From Domibacillus iocasae (GTDB lineage: Bacteria; Bacillota; Bacilli; Bacillales; Domibacillaceae): 64,000 bases of DNA. The notes beneath the pieces were generated by a model that made no database searches, was not told where the DNA came from, and saw only the letters and a program-made list of their open reading frames with translations. Position 1 is the first letter of the stretch. Each line of letters begins with the position of its first letter. The translations under genes were made by a program, and so were the position numbers. Location of the stretch: assembly GCF_001750285.1 (NCBI RefSeq), contig NZ_MAMP01000022.1:248001-312000 (forward strand). The letters run 5' to 3'. Below, piece after piece: positions 7,801 through 17,440 of the stretch.

Positions 7801-8445
7801 ATGAACGTGCAGGAAATGATCAAAAAGTACAAAGTTCCGGCTGCTGGAGGACTGGCAGTGGCCCTGATTTGGCTGTATGGATTAACAGGAGAAGATCCTG
7901 TCCCTCCTGCATCAGAACCCGCTTCGATAGAAGAAGTGCAGATAGAGACTGAGGAAGAATCAATACCTGCCGCCAGCGAAGCAGCGGTGCCCGTTGAAGT
8001 AGCAATTGATGTAAAAGGAGCTGTTTCTATGCCGGGAATATACGTGATGTCAAGTGATGAACGGGTCAATGACGCCATTAATAAAGCAGGCGGATTAACG
8101 GAACAGGCGGACGCCGCTGCAGTGAATTTAGCACAAAAAGTACAGGACGAAATGGTCATTTATGTGCCTGTAAAAGGAGAAGAAATTCCAGCTGTTGTTC
8201 AGTCAACACCGGCACCAGGGGCCAATTCGGCGGGAAGCACAGAACAATCAGCTGTCATTAATATCAATACTGCTGATTCGGCTGCACTGCAGGAGCTTCC
8301 TGGCGTTGGAGAATCAAAAGCTCAGGCCATCATTGACTTCAGAGAAACAGAGGGGCCGTTCACAGCAGTAGATGATTTAAAGAATGTATCCGGTATTGGG
8401 GATAAAACATTTGAAAAGCTGGCGCCGCTTATTACTGTTCAATAA
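7801..8445 (+). CDS. comEA: Competence protein ComEA, DNA receptor
   Basis: Membrane-anchored double-stranded DNA receptor for transformation. Residues ~13-29 form the N-terminal membrane anchor. An acidic linker follows, then a SLBB domain (IDVKGAVSMPGIY). The C-terminal pair of helix-hairpin-helix motifs (INTADSAALQELPGVGESKA and a second around NVSGIGDKT) binds DNA. ATG 7801 has GGGGGA six bases upstream. I saw no clear ComK box in front of it. First gene of comEA-comEB-comEC. Confidence 0.95.
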   Translation: MNVQEMIKKYKVPAAGGLAVALIWLYGLTGEDPVPPASEPASIEEVQIETEEESIPAASEAAVPVEVAIDVKGAVSMPGIYVMSSDERVNDAINKAGGLTEQADAAAVNLAQKVQDEMVIYVPVKGEEIPAVVQSTPAPGANSAGSTEQSAVININTADSAALQELPGVGESKAQAIIDFRETEGPFTAVDDLKNVSGIGDKTFEKLAPLITVQ

Positions 8446-8532
8446 AGGAATTTGACGAATAGAAAGATAGACCGATAAACTAAAAGAATAAACCGGCCGC
8501 AGACCGGAAAAGACAGAAAAGAGGGTTTTGGA

Positions 8533-8949
8533 ATGGAGAGAAAAAGCTGGGATGATTATTTTTTGAATATTGCGGACGTTGTCGCTACACGCTCAACCTG
8601 TAACCGGTTGAATGTCGGCTGTGTGATCGTAAAAGATAAACACATTGTATCAACCGGCTATAACGGCTCGATTCATGGGCATGAGCATTGCCAGGAAGCA
8701 GGCTGCCTATTATCTGATCAAGGACGGTGTATACGCTGTCTGCATGCGGAACTGAATGCAGTGCTCCATGCAGAGCGGGATAAGTTAAAAGGAGCTGCTG
8801 CGTACGTTACACATGAACCATGTGAAAATTGCGCGAAAACCCTTGCACAAGCCGGTGTGGCGCGTATTATTTATCGAAATGCTTATCCGAACAAATGGAA
8901 CAGCCACTTTTTGAAAAATATTGAAGTCGTTCATATTCCCACAGAATAA
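8533..8949 (+). CDS. comEB: ComEB, dCMP deaminase family protein
   Basis: Zinc-dependent cytidine/deoxycytidylate deaminase fold. The active site is LHAELNAV with PCENC, plus extra cysteines in CQEAGCL and CIRC typical of dCMP deaminases. At 138 residues it is shorter than the B. subtilis protein, which has a C-terminal extension missing here. RBS GAGGG at ~8521. It lies between comEA and comEC. It is not essential for transformation in B. subtilis, so its role may be in dUMP supply. Confidence 0.92.
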   Translation: MERKSWDDYFLNIADVVATRSTCNRLNVGCVIVKDKHIVSTGYNGSIHGHEHCQEAGCLLSDQGRCIRCLHAELNAVLHAERDKLKGAAAYVTHEPCENCAKTLAQAGVARIIYRNAYPNKWNSHFLKNIEVVHIPTE

Positions 8950-8963
8950 AAGGACGGTGTTGT

Positions 8964-11243
8964 ATGCCTTCTCTTCATATGAGCATTGCTGCCCTCTCGG
9001 CGATTTTGTTTGCTACACATGCACCGAAGCCTTTTGTGTTGCTGTTTTTTATGGCAGGAGGCATTTTGCTTTTTAACGTTCATTTAAATACGAGAATGTG
9101 GATGACCGGCACTTTTTTGTTGTTTTTTATGGCCGCGTCTATTTATGAATCACGCCATGAATCCGCTTTTACCGGTTTAGAAACGGAATGGACCGTTTCA
9201 TTTAAAGAAGATTTGCGAATCGATGGAGATCGGTTGAATACAGATGTTGTAGAAGTATCTTCCAAAGAAGCTCTTAAACTGACATATCGGTTTCAATCAA
9301 AGGAGGAAAAAGAACTTCTGAATGAGAAGCTGGTGCCGGGCTTGACATGCCGTATTCAAGCAGAAGCAGCCCTTCCAAATGAAGCGAGAAATCCGGGGGA
9401 GTTTAACTATCGTTCCTATTTGGCGGCGGATGAGACCTTTTTTGTCTTAACGCCTAAAGAAATCTCTTTAGAGCAATGTGTAATGAATCGTTCACTCCGC
9501 TATCTGCCGGCAGCATGGCGTATCTCTGCGTTAAGCCGGATTAAGGAGTCCTTTCCGGCCCCGCTTTCTTCTGTGGCAGCTGCACTTCTGTTTGGCGACC
9601 GTTCCTCCGGTTCAGAAGAAGTGGATGAGGACTATGAACGCCTTGGCATTGTACATATCCTATCTATTTCCGGACTGCACGTTACGCTGTTGACTGGGCT
9701 TGTTTTTTACGTTTTGATCCGAGTAGGAATAACCCGAGAACGTACAAGACTGGTGCTTTTAGCTGTGCTGCCCCTGTACGCACTGCTCGCAGGTGCTTCT
9801 CCACCTGTTATTCGTGCCTGCTTAATGACAGGCGCCATTTTATTTGCTGCTTCTAGCAATATAAAGCTGCGCGCATCTTCTGCGCTTGGCATAGCTTTTT
9901 TAATCATGACACTTGTACATCCTTACAGTGTATTTCAAGCCGGTTTTCAGCTTTCGTTTCTCGTCACCTTTGCGCTTGTTTTATCATCGGGCGTTATTTT
10001 AAAAAGAGCCCGGAATGCGATTGAGCTATCATGGTTTGTCTCCATTTTGTCACAGCTTGCTGCGCTGCCGGTGCTGCTCGTTCATTTTGCAGAGTTATCA
10101 ATTATTGCCCCTTTAGCTAACCTCATATTTGTACCGTTTTATTCACTTCTTATGCTGCCATCCTTGCTCCTGTTATTTTTTCTTTCCTTTTTTGTTCCGA
10201 TTGCCTTTTTCGCCGGTCTTGCAAATGTGCTTTTAATAAAAATGGACAAGCTTGCCTCCATCATGGCGGATGCCCCATTTGCTGTGCTTGTGACAGGACA
10301 GCCCAATATGAAAACAGCGGTTATTCTCACTATTTTGTCAATTGGGTCCTTGTTGCTTTGGGAAATCACAAAAAGGATAAAAAGCAGTCTGATCATTTGC
10401 AGCCTTTTGCTGGCGGGCCTCATTGTTTCAAATCGTTATTCGTCAGAAGGGGAAGTCACATTTCTCGACGTCGGGCAGGGCGACAGCATTTTTATAAAAC
10501 TGCCCTATAATCAAGGGACATATTTAATTGATACAGGCGGTCAGATGCCATTTGAAAAAGAGAAATGGACGGAGCGTCAAGGAGGATTTTCAGTTGGAAA
10601 AGATACGATCGTTCCGTTTTTAAAAAGAAAAGGCATAACAAAGCTGGATAAGCTGATTATTACCCATGCGGATTTTGATCATGCCGGTGCAGCAGCGGAA
10701 GTGCTTGAGAAAATTCCAGCAAAAGAAATCCTTATTTCACCGGGGTCAGGAGAAGTTGATGTGATGGCTGGCATTATCCGAACAGGCATAAAGGTTCGGG
10801 AAGGAGCTGAAGGAGAAAGCTGGCAGGCAGGGGATGCATTTTTTCAGTTTTTAGCACCAAATGACCGTGAGTATGAAGGCAATGACGATTCACTTGTCCT
10901 ATATGCAAAAATTGGAGGAAAGACGTGGCTGTTTAATGGCGACCTGGAAGAAGAAGGAGAAAAAAAGCTTGTTAAACAATATAATCTTGATATTGACTGG
11001 CTGAAGGTTGGTCACCACGGAAGCAAAACATCTTCTTCCGTTCCATTCATTAAGGCAGTTAATCCGGAATTTGCGGTTATCTCAGCAGGTGTTAATAATC
11101 GCTACGGACATCCTCATAAAGAAGTAACCGATACACTGGCTAAAGAAGGTGTGAAAGTTTATCGCACAGATAAGCAAGGAGCGATTACGTTCAAATTTGA
11201 CGGGGAAAAGAGTGAGATTAAAACAGTTATTCGATCCAAATAA
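8964..11243 (+). CDS. comEC: ComEC/Rec2 DNA channel protein
   Basis: Polytopic membrane protein that translocates one DNA strand during transformation, 759 residues. The N-terminal part has membrane spans and an OB-like soluble domain. The central competence domain begins around residue 200 (LLFGDRSSGSEE, HILSISGLHVTLL) and has many membrane segments. The C-terminal metallo-beta-lactamase domain has THADFDHAG, KVGHHGSK and NRYGHP, consistent with nuclease activity. RBS AAAGGACGG. A terminator follows. Confidence 0.95.
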   Translation: MPSLHMSIAALSAILFATHAPKPFVLLFFMAGGILLFNVHLNTRMWMTGTFLLFFMAASIYESRHESAFTGLETEWTVSFKEDLRIDGDRLNTDVVEVSSKEALKLTYRFQSKEEKELLNEKLVPGLTCRIQAEAALPNEARNPGEFNYRSYLAADETFFVLTPKEISLEQCVMNRSLRYLPAAWRISALSRIKESFPAPLSSVAAALLFGDRSSGSEEVDEDYERLGIVHILSISGLHVTLLTGLVFYVLIRVGITRERTRLVLLAVLPLYALLAGASPPVIRACLMTGAILFAASSNIKLRASSALGIAFLIMTLVHPYSVFQAGFQLSFLVTFALVLSSGVILKRARNAIELSWFVSILSQLAALPVLLVHFAELSIIAPLANLIFVPFYSLLMLPSLLLLFFLSFFVPIAFFAGLANVLLIKMDKLASIMADAPFAVLVTGQPNMKTAVILTILSIGSLLLWEITKRIKSSLIICSLLLAGLIVSNRYSSEGEVTFLDVGQGDSIFIKLPYNQGTYLIDTGGQMPFEKEKWTERQGGFSVGKDTIVPFLKRKGITKLDKLIITHADFDHAGAAAEVLEKIPAKEILISPGSGEVDVMAGIIRTGIKVREGAEGESWQAGDAFFQFLAPNDREYEGNDDSLVLYAKIGGKTWLFNGDLEEEGEKKLVKQYNLDIDWLKVGHHGSKTSSSVPFIKAVNPEFAVISAGVNNRYGHPHKEVTDTLAKEGVKVYRTDKQGAITFKFDGEKSEIKTVIRSK

Positions 11244-11274
11244 AAATCCGCCTGTATGCGCAGGGCGGATTTTT
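11241..11274. terminator. Terminator after comEC
   Basis: AAAAATCCGCC - loop - GGGCGGATTTTT. The A-run and T-run make it usable on both strands, serving comEC and the convergent yqzM. Confidence 0.8.
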
Positions 11275-11285
11275 CGTTCGATGCA

Positions 11286-11417
11286 TCAGCCAACCAGCTG
11301 AATCACAGTGGCAAGAATGAACATCGTCGCAAAGAAGCCGAATGAAGCAATAAAGCCGACTCCAGAGTCTACTACATCGTTGCGTTTTGTTTGGACATTT
11401 TTTTCGAACTCGTTCAC
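11286..11417 (-). CDS. yqzM: YqzM family small membrane protein
   Basis: 43-residue protein of unknown function, conserved next to comEC in Bacillus. Residues 1-15 are charged (VNEFEKNVQTKRND) and residues 17-41 form one membrane helix. The start is GTG with RBS AGGAGGGG seven bases upstream; the open frame further left has no support and runs into repeats. Two hairpin repeats occupy the leader directly upstream. Confidence 0.85.
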   Translation of the reverse strand: MNEFEKNVQTKRNDVVDSGVGFIASFGFFATMFILATVIQLVG

Positions 11418-11439
11418 AACTACCCCTCCTATTTCATTA

Positions 11440-11566
11440 GGCCCGCGTGATATGGCTCGCGAAGACGTTACGGCAGGATGCCGTGTTCTTAGCCTTTGAT
11501 CCGGGCCCACACGATGTGGGTCACGAAGGCGTTGCGGCAGGATGCCGTGTTCTTAGCCTTTGATCC
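11440..11566 (-). repeat. Tandem pair of 63-bp hairpin repeats in the yqzM leader
   Basis: Two direct copies (11440-11502 and 11504-11566) with a 64-bp period and 8 differences in 63 positions; the last 32 bases (plus-strand order) are identical. Each contains a perfect short hairpin, CGGCATCCTGCCG on the minus strand (11471-11483, 11535-11547), whose loop reads AUCCU. The second copy also has CCCACATCGTGTGGG (11506-11520). Paired hairpins with RUCCU loops are the hallmark, as I recall it, of the Bacillaceae-1 RNA motif; that assignment is inference. Confidence 0.75.
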
Positions 11567-11725
11567 TTCTAATTATAGTCAATGAAAGCGGAAAAATCCA
11601 GACTATGCAGCGTATTTAAGGAAAAGCAGCCACGGAATGTTCACATTTTAAAAAGAGCTGCTGCGTCTTGCGATTTGAGGCCGTTTTTTCTAAAATGAAA
11701 ACAGAAAGAGAATGGAGTCGAGTAA

Positions 11726-12745
11726 ATGGATGTATTAAAAGAATTAAAAAGCGGCCGGTTTCGATCTGTGTATTTGCTGTATGGGCCGGAGCAATATTTT
11801 ATAGAAGAAGCACGTCAGCTGCTTTTGAATAACGCGTTGAACGGAGATGACACCGATTTAAATGTGACGTCATTTGATATGACAGAAGTGCCTGTGGATG
11901 CAGCCATCGAAGAAGCGGAAACACTGCCATTTCTCGGTGACCGTAAGCTTGTTTTCGTTCAAAATCCACTTTTTTTCACGGCCGAAAAATCGAAAATTGA
12001 GCATGATATAAAAAAATTAGAACAATATTTACATGATCCTGCTCCGTTTACCATTCTTGCTTTTCAAGGAAGATTTGAAAAATTGGATGAACGGAAAAAA
12101 ATAACGAAACTAATAAAAAAGCAGGCGGGTGTGCTAGAAGCAAAACGTCCGGCAGAGAGGGACCTATCGGGCTGGATTAAAAGTAAAGCAGCAGAAGAAG
12201 GGGCAGTAATAGAAGATTCAGCCATTCAGCAGCTATTGGCGATTGCTGGTTTCCATTTATCGGTTCTTGCCATGGAAATTGCCAAGCTCGCTCTTCATGC
12301 CGGCGAAGGGAATGAAATAACGGAAGAACATGTAACGACTTTAACGGCGCGAACGCTTGAAAGTGATATTTTTCGTCTCGTGGACCGGCTTGTCACAGGC
12401 CATTTGCAGGAAGCGCTCCGGATTTATTATGACTTGATCCGGTTGAATGAAGAACCGTTAAAAATTTTAGCGGTCGTTGCGGGCCAGTTCAGACTTATTT
12501 ATCAAGTAAAAGAATTAACGAAAAAAGGGTATGGGCAGCAGCAAATAGCCGGCCAGCTGAAGGTGCATCCATTTCGCGTGAAAATAGCGGGAAATCAAGC
12601 GCGGGCTTTTTCTGAAAGTCAGCTCGCGGTGGTTATGCAGATGCTTGCCGAATGTGATTATGAAATGAAAAGCAGCGGCATGGAAAAGAAAATGATCATT
12701 GAATTGTTTTTCTTCCGTCTGCAGACACTGATGAAGACAAAATAA
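11726..12745 (+). CDS. holA: DNA polymerase III subunit delta
   Basis: Clamp-loader subunit that opens the beta sliding clamp. 339 residues, with the conserved N-terminal YLLYGPEQYFIEEAR and an AAA+-like fold lacking a functional P-loop, as in all delta subunits. The middle section TARTLESDIFRLVD and the C-terminal collar domain are also typical. RBS is weak (GAAAGAGAATGG). It stands alone between the yqzM region and rpsT and ends in a strong terminator. Confidence 0.93.
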   Translation: MDVLKELKSGRFRSVYLLYGPEQYFIEEARQLLLNNALNGDDTDLNVTSFDMTEVPVDAAIEEAETLPFLGDRKLVFVQNPLFFTAEKSKIEHDIKKLEQYLHDPAPFTILAFQGRFEKLDERKKITKLIKKQAGVLEAKRPAERDLSGWIKSKAAEEGAVIEDSAIQQLLAIAGFHLSVLAMEIAKLALHAGEGNEITEEHVTTLTARTLESDIFRLVDRLVTGHLQEALRIYYDLIRLNEEPLKILAVVAGQFRLIYQVKELTKKGYGQQQIAGQLKVHPFRVKIAGNQARAFSESQLAVVMQMLAECDYEMKSSGMEKKMIIELFFFRLQTLMKTK

Positions 12746-12776
12746 AAAAAGTGTCCATAACGGACACTTTTTTTAT
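12744..12776 (+). terminator. Terminator after holA
   Basis: AAAAAAGTGTCC - ATAAC - GGACACTTTTTTT, a perfect stem with a T-run. Confidence 0.9.
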
Positions 12777-12800
12777 TAAGAAAGGACAAAGCTTTAGACG

Positions 12801-12921
12801 TTGTCCAGCTCCAGGCACCATCGGCTCGAAGTCATAAGCCAAGCCCTTCTGAAGGCAAGAAGCGCCTCCGTCAGTGCTCGTCTTATGCTTGTCGCCGATA
12901 AACCGGCGCCTTGCGCTTTTC
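12801..12921. repeat. Dispersed intergenic repeat, copy A
   Basis: A 121-bp non-coding element beginning TTGTCCAGCTCCAGG and ending CCTTGCGCTTTTC, with GGCGCC-type palindromes inside. Elements with these ends are common between genes in Bacillaceae genomes. Related copies in this window are at 36170-36289, 28300-28340 (internally deleted) and ~57600-57738 (degenerate). Confidence 0.75.
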
Positions 12922-12925
12922 TTTA

Positions 12926-13180
12926 TTAGTTAGCCAGCTTTTTCATAAGACGGCTTTTTTGACGGTTCGCAGCGTTTTTGTGGATAAGGCCTTTTGCTGC
13001 AGCTTTATCTAGTTTGCTGACTGCTTGTACAAGCAATTCTTTTGCGTTTTCGTCATTATTAGCAGCTGCTGTTTCGAACTTTTTCACTGCGCTGCGCATA
13101 GCTGATTTAGCTTGCGTGTTGCGTGCTGAACGAATTTGAGCAGTTTTTGTGCGTTTGATGGCAGATTTAATATTTGGCAT
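12926..13180 (-). CDS. rpsT: 30S ribosomal protein S20
   Basis: 84-residue basic protein that binds the 5' domain of 16S rRNA. The start [14 protein letters not shown] and the end [13 protein letters not shown] are typical of S20. RBS AGGAGGTGAC. The promoter lies at 13225-13254. The gene is monocistronic on the minus strand, divergent from gpr. Confidence 0.97.
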   Translation of the reverse strand: MPNIKSAIKRTKTAQIRSARNTQAKSAMRSAVKKFETAAANNDENAKELLVQAVSKLDKAAAKGLIHKNAANRQKSRLMKKLAN

Positions 13181-13224
13181 TTACTGTCACCTCCTAAAAT
13201 GGATCGAACTTTTATTCGTACCCG

Positions 13225-13254
13225 ATTATCAATCATTATTGAATTAAGCAACAA
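13225..13254 (-). promoter_or_regulatory. Probable sigma-A promoter of rpsT
   Basis: Minus strand: TTGTTG (13249-13254), an 18-base spacer and GATAAT (13225-13230). It stands 45 bases from the rpsT start. Confidence 0.5.
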
Positions 13255-13360
13255 GAAGTATTTTAGCAAAGGAAGAAAAGAAATGCAATAGGAATTAGGT
13301 GTAAAGGAATAAACTTTTACACTCATGGGCAAACTGTGAAAAAAATGGAGGGTGAAACGA

Positions 13361-14362
13361 ATGGAAAAATGGTCGCCACGCACCGATCTAGCAATCGAGT
13401 CCGCTTTAATTGCTGAACAGCAAAATGGCGGTAAAGTCGAAGGAATCACAATAAAAGAAGAAGAGAAAGAAGAAACGAAAGTGACGACAGTCGAAATCTC
13501 AGAAGAAGCAGAGAGGATAACCGGAAGAAAAGCGGGACATTATGTAACAATCGAATCCACTGATTTGCGTGGATCGGATTCATCGCGCCATGCGGCGATC
13601 AGCCGGGTTGTCGCAGAGGAAATTCGATTATTTATAGAAGGAGCAGGACTATCAAAGGATGCTTCCTGCTTAATTGCCGGACTTGGGAATGACCTCATTA
13701 CACCGGATTCACTTGGTCCGCGTGTAACAGACCGGCTCATTGTTACCAATCATTTATTTAAGCTGCACCCCGAACACGTCCAAACCGGCTATCGTCCAGT
13801 CAGTGCGATTTCTCCTGGAGTCATGGGGATGACGGGCATTGAAACGGGAGATATTTTACTCGGATTGATCGAGCGTGAGAAGCCGGATTTCTTGATCGTC
13901 ATTGATGCACTCGCGTCCCGTTCAATTGAACGGCTGAACGCGACTATTCAAATGACCGATGCCGGCATTCAGCCGGGTGCCGGCATTGGAAACCGGCGAA
14001 AAGAAATTAGCCGTCATACAGCGGGTATTCCTGTTATTGCCATCGGAATTCCAACGGTCATTGATGCATCAACCGTTACACGTGATGCTGTGGAAATGGT
14101 GATGAAGCATTTACAAGAAAAAAGCGGCCGGGAGGATGACAGTTGGAAACGGTCGTTTTTAGGAAATATCGGACTGCTCGATGAAAATGAAAAACATCAA
14201 TTGATTAATGATGTTTTAACACCAGCCGGCTTAAATATGATCGTGACCCCAAAAGAAGCTGATTTGTTTATTCATGGAGCAGCAGCGATTGTTTCCAGTG
14301 CATTGAACGAGGCGCTTCACGACCGTCCGCCGGAAGAAACACGCTCTTTTTTTGCAGGCTGA
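13361..14362 (+). CDS. gpr: GPR germination protease
   Basis: Aspartic-type protease that degrades small acid-soluble spore proteins at germination; made in the forespore as a zymogen. The conserved RTDLA segment is only seven residues from the start, so the propeptide is shorter than in B. megaterium. Family segments GLGNDLITPDSLGP, PGVMGMTGIE and ATIQMTDAGIQPGAG are present. About 26 residues are missing after KHLQEK compared with B. megaterium GPR, shortening the protein to 333 residues. ATG 13361 has GGAGGGTG upstream. A forespore-type promoter is possible (GGAATA near 13307 with an 18-base spacer), but the match is weak. Confidence 0.93.
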   Translation: MEKWSPRTDLAIESALIAEQQNGGKVEGITIKEEEKEETKVTTVEISEEAERITGRKAGHYVTIESTDLRGSDSSRHAAISRVVAEEIRLFIEGAGLSKDASCLIAGLGNDLITPDSLGPRVTDRLIVTNHLFKLHPEHVQTGYRPVSAISPGVMGMTGIETGDILLGLIEREKPDFLIVIDALASRSIERLNATIQMTDAGIQPGAGIGNRRKEISRHTAGIPVIAIGIPTVIDASTVTRDAVEMVMKHLQEKSGREDDSWKRSFLGNIGLLDENEKHQLINDVLTPAGLNMIVTPKEADLFIHGAAAIVSSALNEALHDRPPEETRSFFAG

Positions 14363-14421
14363 AATAATGGTCTGCTTTTTTATTTTGTGCATAAGGTAAA
14401 AGGACAAGAGTTAAAAAGGGG

Positions 14422-15516
14422 ATGGCGACGATCCTTTGGCACAAAAAAAAGCAGACACCATTTTGGCTTGTTCCGGCTTATGCCTGTTTAGTTGTTATGC
14501 CGCTTTGGACAGCGGGATTTTTAACAGTGATGCCGTTTTCTTATCACTTTGCTTCTGAATCCATGAGCCGGGCCGCGGCTGAAATTCCAGCCGCTTCTTT
14601 TTATGAGCTTCTTCACATTGAAAACCATGCGTTTCGTTCTGTCGCGACACCGGAGCAAAGCACCCTCGGATGGGCAGATGCCGCTTTTCAGTCCGCTGCC
14701 GGCATCAGTTTGCGTGATCCGCGGACGTTTCTTGGCAAAGAACTGCCAGGCTTTTCGATTTATGACGGTCAAATTTTAATTGCCGGGGAAGGAACCGATT
14801 ATACCACGATGCCGGTTGAATCAAATGAGCCAGATGATCTCCCGGTCCCTGAAGCACCGGATGCAGAACCAAAAAAGCCTGAAACCGGTACGCCGGCAAT
14901 AGAAGAAAAAGAAGTGCTTCTCTACTTCACACACACATCGGAGTCCTTCACACCAAAAAATGGACAAGACCCTGTGAATATTACGGAAGTGGGTACGATG
15001 ATTGCGAAAAATTTAGAATCAAAAGGGATTGGTGTTTCCATAAACAAAACAGATATTGGCGCACTGCTCAAAAAAAAAGGGAAAAAGTACAGTGCTTCGT
15101 ATGAAGAATCCCGGGCGGTCGTGGCTGCTGTTCAAAAAAGTGAGCCGACTTTATCCTATCTTGTCGACATTCATCGTGACTCCCAAGGAAAATCAATTAC
15201 AACAGCTAAACTAAACGGTCAGGCAATGGCGAAAACCGTTTTTGTTGTTGGTGGTGAACATCCTGGGTATGAAGAAAATGCCCGCTTTGCATCAGCGCTC
15301 CACAAGCTTTTTGAACAATATTATCCCGGTCTTTCGCGTGGCGTTATCGTTAAATCCGGCAGTCAGACGAACGGGAAATTTAATCAGGATTTATCAAATC
15401 GGGCGATGCTCATTGAAATGGGCGGCGTTGAAAATACCCGTGAAGAACTCGAACGGAGCGCGGCTGCTTTTGCGGATATATTAGCCCGTTTTATCAAATC
15501 GGAGCAAAATGACTAA
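14422..15516 (+). CDS. spoIIP: Stage II sporulation protein P
   Basis: Cell-wall amidase/endopeptidase that, with SpoIID and SpoIIM, thins septal peptidoglycan for engulfment. An N-terminal membrane anchor lies at about residues 15-37. An acidic, proline-rich linker reaches ~residue 170. The catalytic domain follows, with zinc-ligand candidates in YFTHTSESF, DIHRDS and IEMGGVEN. The RBS AAGGGG abuts the ATG, so the start is less certain than the rest. It lies directly after gpr, as in B. subtilis. Confidence 0.93.
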   Translation: MATILWHKKKQTPFWLVPAYACLVVMPLWTAGFLTVMPFSYHFASESMSRAAAEIPAASFYELLHIENHAFRSVATPEQSTLGWADAAFQSAAGISLRDPRTFLGKELPGFSIYDGQILIAGEGTDYTTMPVESNEPDDLPVPEAPDAEPKKPETGTPAIEEKEVLLYFTHTSESFTPKNGQDPVNITEVGTMIAKNLESKGIGVSINKTDIGALLKKKGKKYSASYEESRAVVAAVQKSEPTLSYLVDIHRDSQGKSITTAKLNGQAMAKTVFVVGGEHPGYEENARFASALHKLFEQYYPGLSRGVIVKSGSQTNGKFNQDLSNRAMLIEMGGVENTREELERSAAAFADILARFIKSEQND

Positions 15517-15535
15517 CCTGGTTGTTTAATGTTCG

Positions 15536-15564
15536 TTGTCAATTGCATAGTGCGCTGATATAAT
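15536..15564 (+). promoter_or_regulatory. Sigma-A promoter of lepA
   Basis: TTGTCA (15536-15541), a 17-base spacer and a perfect TATAAT (15559-15564), 44 bases before the lepA start. Confidence 0.8.
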
Positions 15565-15607
15565 CACAATAGTATATATGTGCCGATAAACAGGAGTGAA
15601 CATTGAC

Positions 15608-17437
15608 ATGAACAACAACGACCGACTAGAACGGCAGGAGCGTATTCGTAATTTCTCGATCATTGCCCACATTGATCACGGGAAATCAACACTCGCAGAC
15701 CGTATTTTAGAACAGACGAAAGCATTGACTGCGCGTGAAATGAAAAGCCAGCTTCTTGATTCAATGGATCTTGAACGGGAGCGGGGCATTACAATTAAAT
15801 TAAATGCTGTGCAGCTCAATTACACCGCAAAAGATGGACAGGAATATATTTTTCATTTAATTGATACACCAGGGCACGTCGATTTTACGTATGAAGTATC
15901 AAGAAGTCTTGCTGCGTGTGAAGGGGCGATTCTTGTCGTGGACGCTGCGCAGGGTATTGAAGCGCAGACGCTTGCAAACGTCTATTTGGCACTTGATAAC
16001 AACCTTGAAATCTTGCCGGTAATCAACAAAATTGATTTGCCGGCTGCAGAACCGGAGCGTGTCAGGAAAGAAGTAGAAGAGGTCATTGGCCTTGATGCTT
16101 CAGAAGCGGTGCTGGCTTCCGCCAAAGCCGGTATCGGCATCGAAGACATTTTGGAACAGATCGTTGAAAAAGTACCTGCGCCGACGGGAGATCCGGATAG
16201 CCCGCTCAAAGCTTTGATTTTTGACTCGATCTATGATGCGTATCGTGGCGTTATTGCCTATATCCGCGTTGTGGATGGCACGGTCAAAGTTGGTGATAAA
16301 GTGAAAATGATGGCGACCGGGAAAGAATTTGAAGTAACTGAAATCGGTGTTTTCACACCGAAAACGACGCAGCGAACAGAATTAACAGTCGGCGATGTTG
16401 GCTACCTGGCCGCTGCGATTAAAACCGTCGGGGATACACAGGTCGGGGATACGATTACGTTGGCGAAAAACAGCGCTACTGAAGCGCTTGCCGGCTACCG
16501 GAAATTAAATCCGATGGTATATTGCGGCCTGTACCCAATCGATTCCTCTAAATATAATGATTTGCGGGATGCACTTGAAAAGCTTGAATTAAATGACTCG
16601 GCTCTTCAATATGAACCGGAAACATCCCAGGCACTTGGTTTTGGTTTCCGCTGCGGCTTCCTTGGCCTTCTCCATATGGAAATCATTCAAGAACGCATTG
16701 AGCGTGAATTTAAAATTGATTTAATTACGACAGCACCGAGTGTTATTTACCAGGTGACAATGACAGATGGTGAAGAGCTTCGCATTGATAACCCGTCTGA
16801 TATGCCTGATCCACAAAAAATCGGCCATGTTGAAGAACCATACGTAAAAGCATCCATTATCGTGCCGAACGATTATGTAGGAGCGGTAATGGAGCTTGCT
16901 CAAGGAAAACGTGGCATTTTTATCGATATGCAATATCTCGATACGAACCGGGTCAGTGTTGTATACGAAATGCCGTTGTCTGAAATCGTCTATGATTTCT
17001 TCGATCAGTTAAAATCAAGTACAAAAGGCTATGCCTCGTTTGACTATGAATTAATTGGCTATAAGCAATCAAAGCTTATGAAAATGGATATTTTGCTAAA
17101 TGCGGAAACCGTTGATGCGTTAAGCTTTATCGTTCACCGTGATTTTGCGTACGAGCGTGGAAAGGTTATCGTTGAAAAACTGAAAGAGCTTATTCCTCGC
17201 CAGCAGTTCGAAGTTCCGATTCAAGCGGCGATCGGCAACAAAATTGTCGCCCGGTCCACAATTAAAGCGATGCGTAAAAACGTTTTGGCCAAATGTTATG
17301 GAGGGGATATTTCCCGAAAACGAAAGCTGCTTGAAAAGCAAAAAGAAGGAAAAAAGCGCATGAAGCAGGTCGGCTCAGTCGAAGTGCCTCAGGAAGCCTT
17401 TATGGCTGTTTTGAAAATGGACGATCCGAAGAAATAA
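15608..17437 (+). CDS. lepA: Elongation factor 4 (LepA)
   Basis: Ribosome-binding translational GTPase. G domain motifs are [17 protein letters not shown] and NKIDLP. EF-G-like domains II, III and V follow, and the LepA-specific C-terminal domain includes [14 protein letters not shown] and the basic [15 protein letters not shown] stretch. ATG 15608 is preceded by AGGAGTG; GTG 15596 overlaps that RBS and is not likely. 609 residues. A terminator follows before hemW. Confidence 0.97.
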   Translation: MNNNDRLERQERIRNFSIIAHIDHGKSTLADRILEQTKALTAREMKSQLLDSMDLERERGITIKLNAVQLNYTAKDGQEYIFHLIDTPGHVDFTYEVSRSLAACEGAILVVDAAQGIEAQTLANVYLALDNNLEILPVINKIDLPAAEPERVRKEVEEVIGLDASEAVLASAKAGIGIEDILEQIVEKVPAPTGDPDSPLKALIFDSIYDAYRGVIAYIRVVDGTVKVGDKVKMMATGKEFEVTEIGVFTPKTTQRTELTVGDVGYLAAAIKTVGDTQVGDTITLAKNSATEALAGYRKLNPMVYCGLYPIDSSKYNDLRDALEKLELNDSALQYEPETSQALGFGFRCGFLGLLHMEIIQERIEREFKIDLITTAPSVIYQVTMTDGEELRIDNPSDMPDPQKIGHVEEPYVKASIIVPNDYVGAVMELAQGKRGIFIDMQYLDTNRVSVVYEMPLSEIVYDFFDQLKSSTKGYASFDYELIGYKQSKLMKMDILLNAETVDALSFIVHRDFAYERGKVIVEKLKELIPRQQFEVPIQAAIGNKIVARSTIKAMRKNVLAKCYGGDISRKRKLLEKQKEGKKRMKQVGSVEVPQEAFMAVLKMDDPKK

Positions 17438-17440
17438 CAA

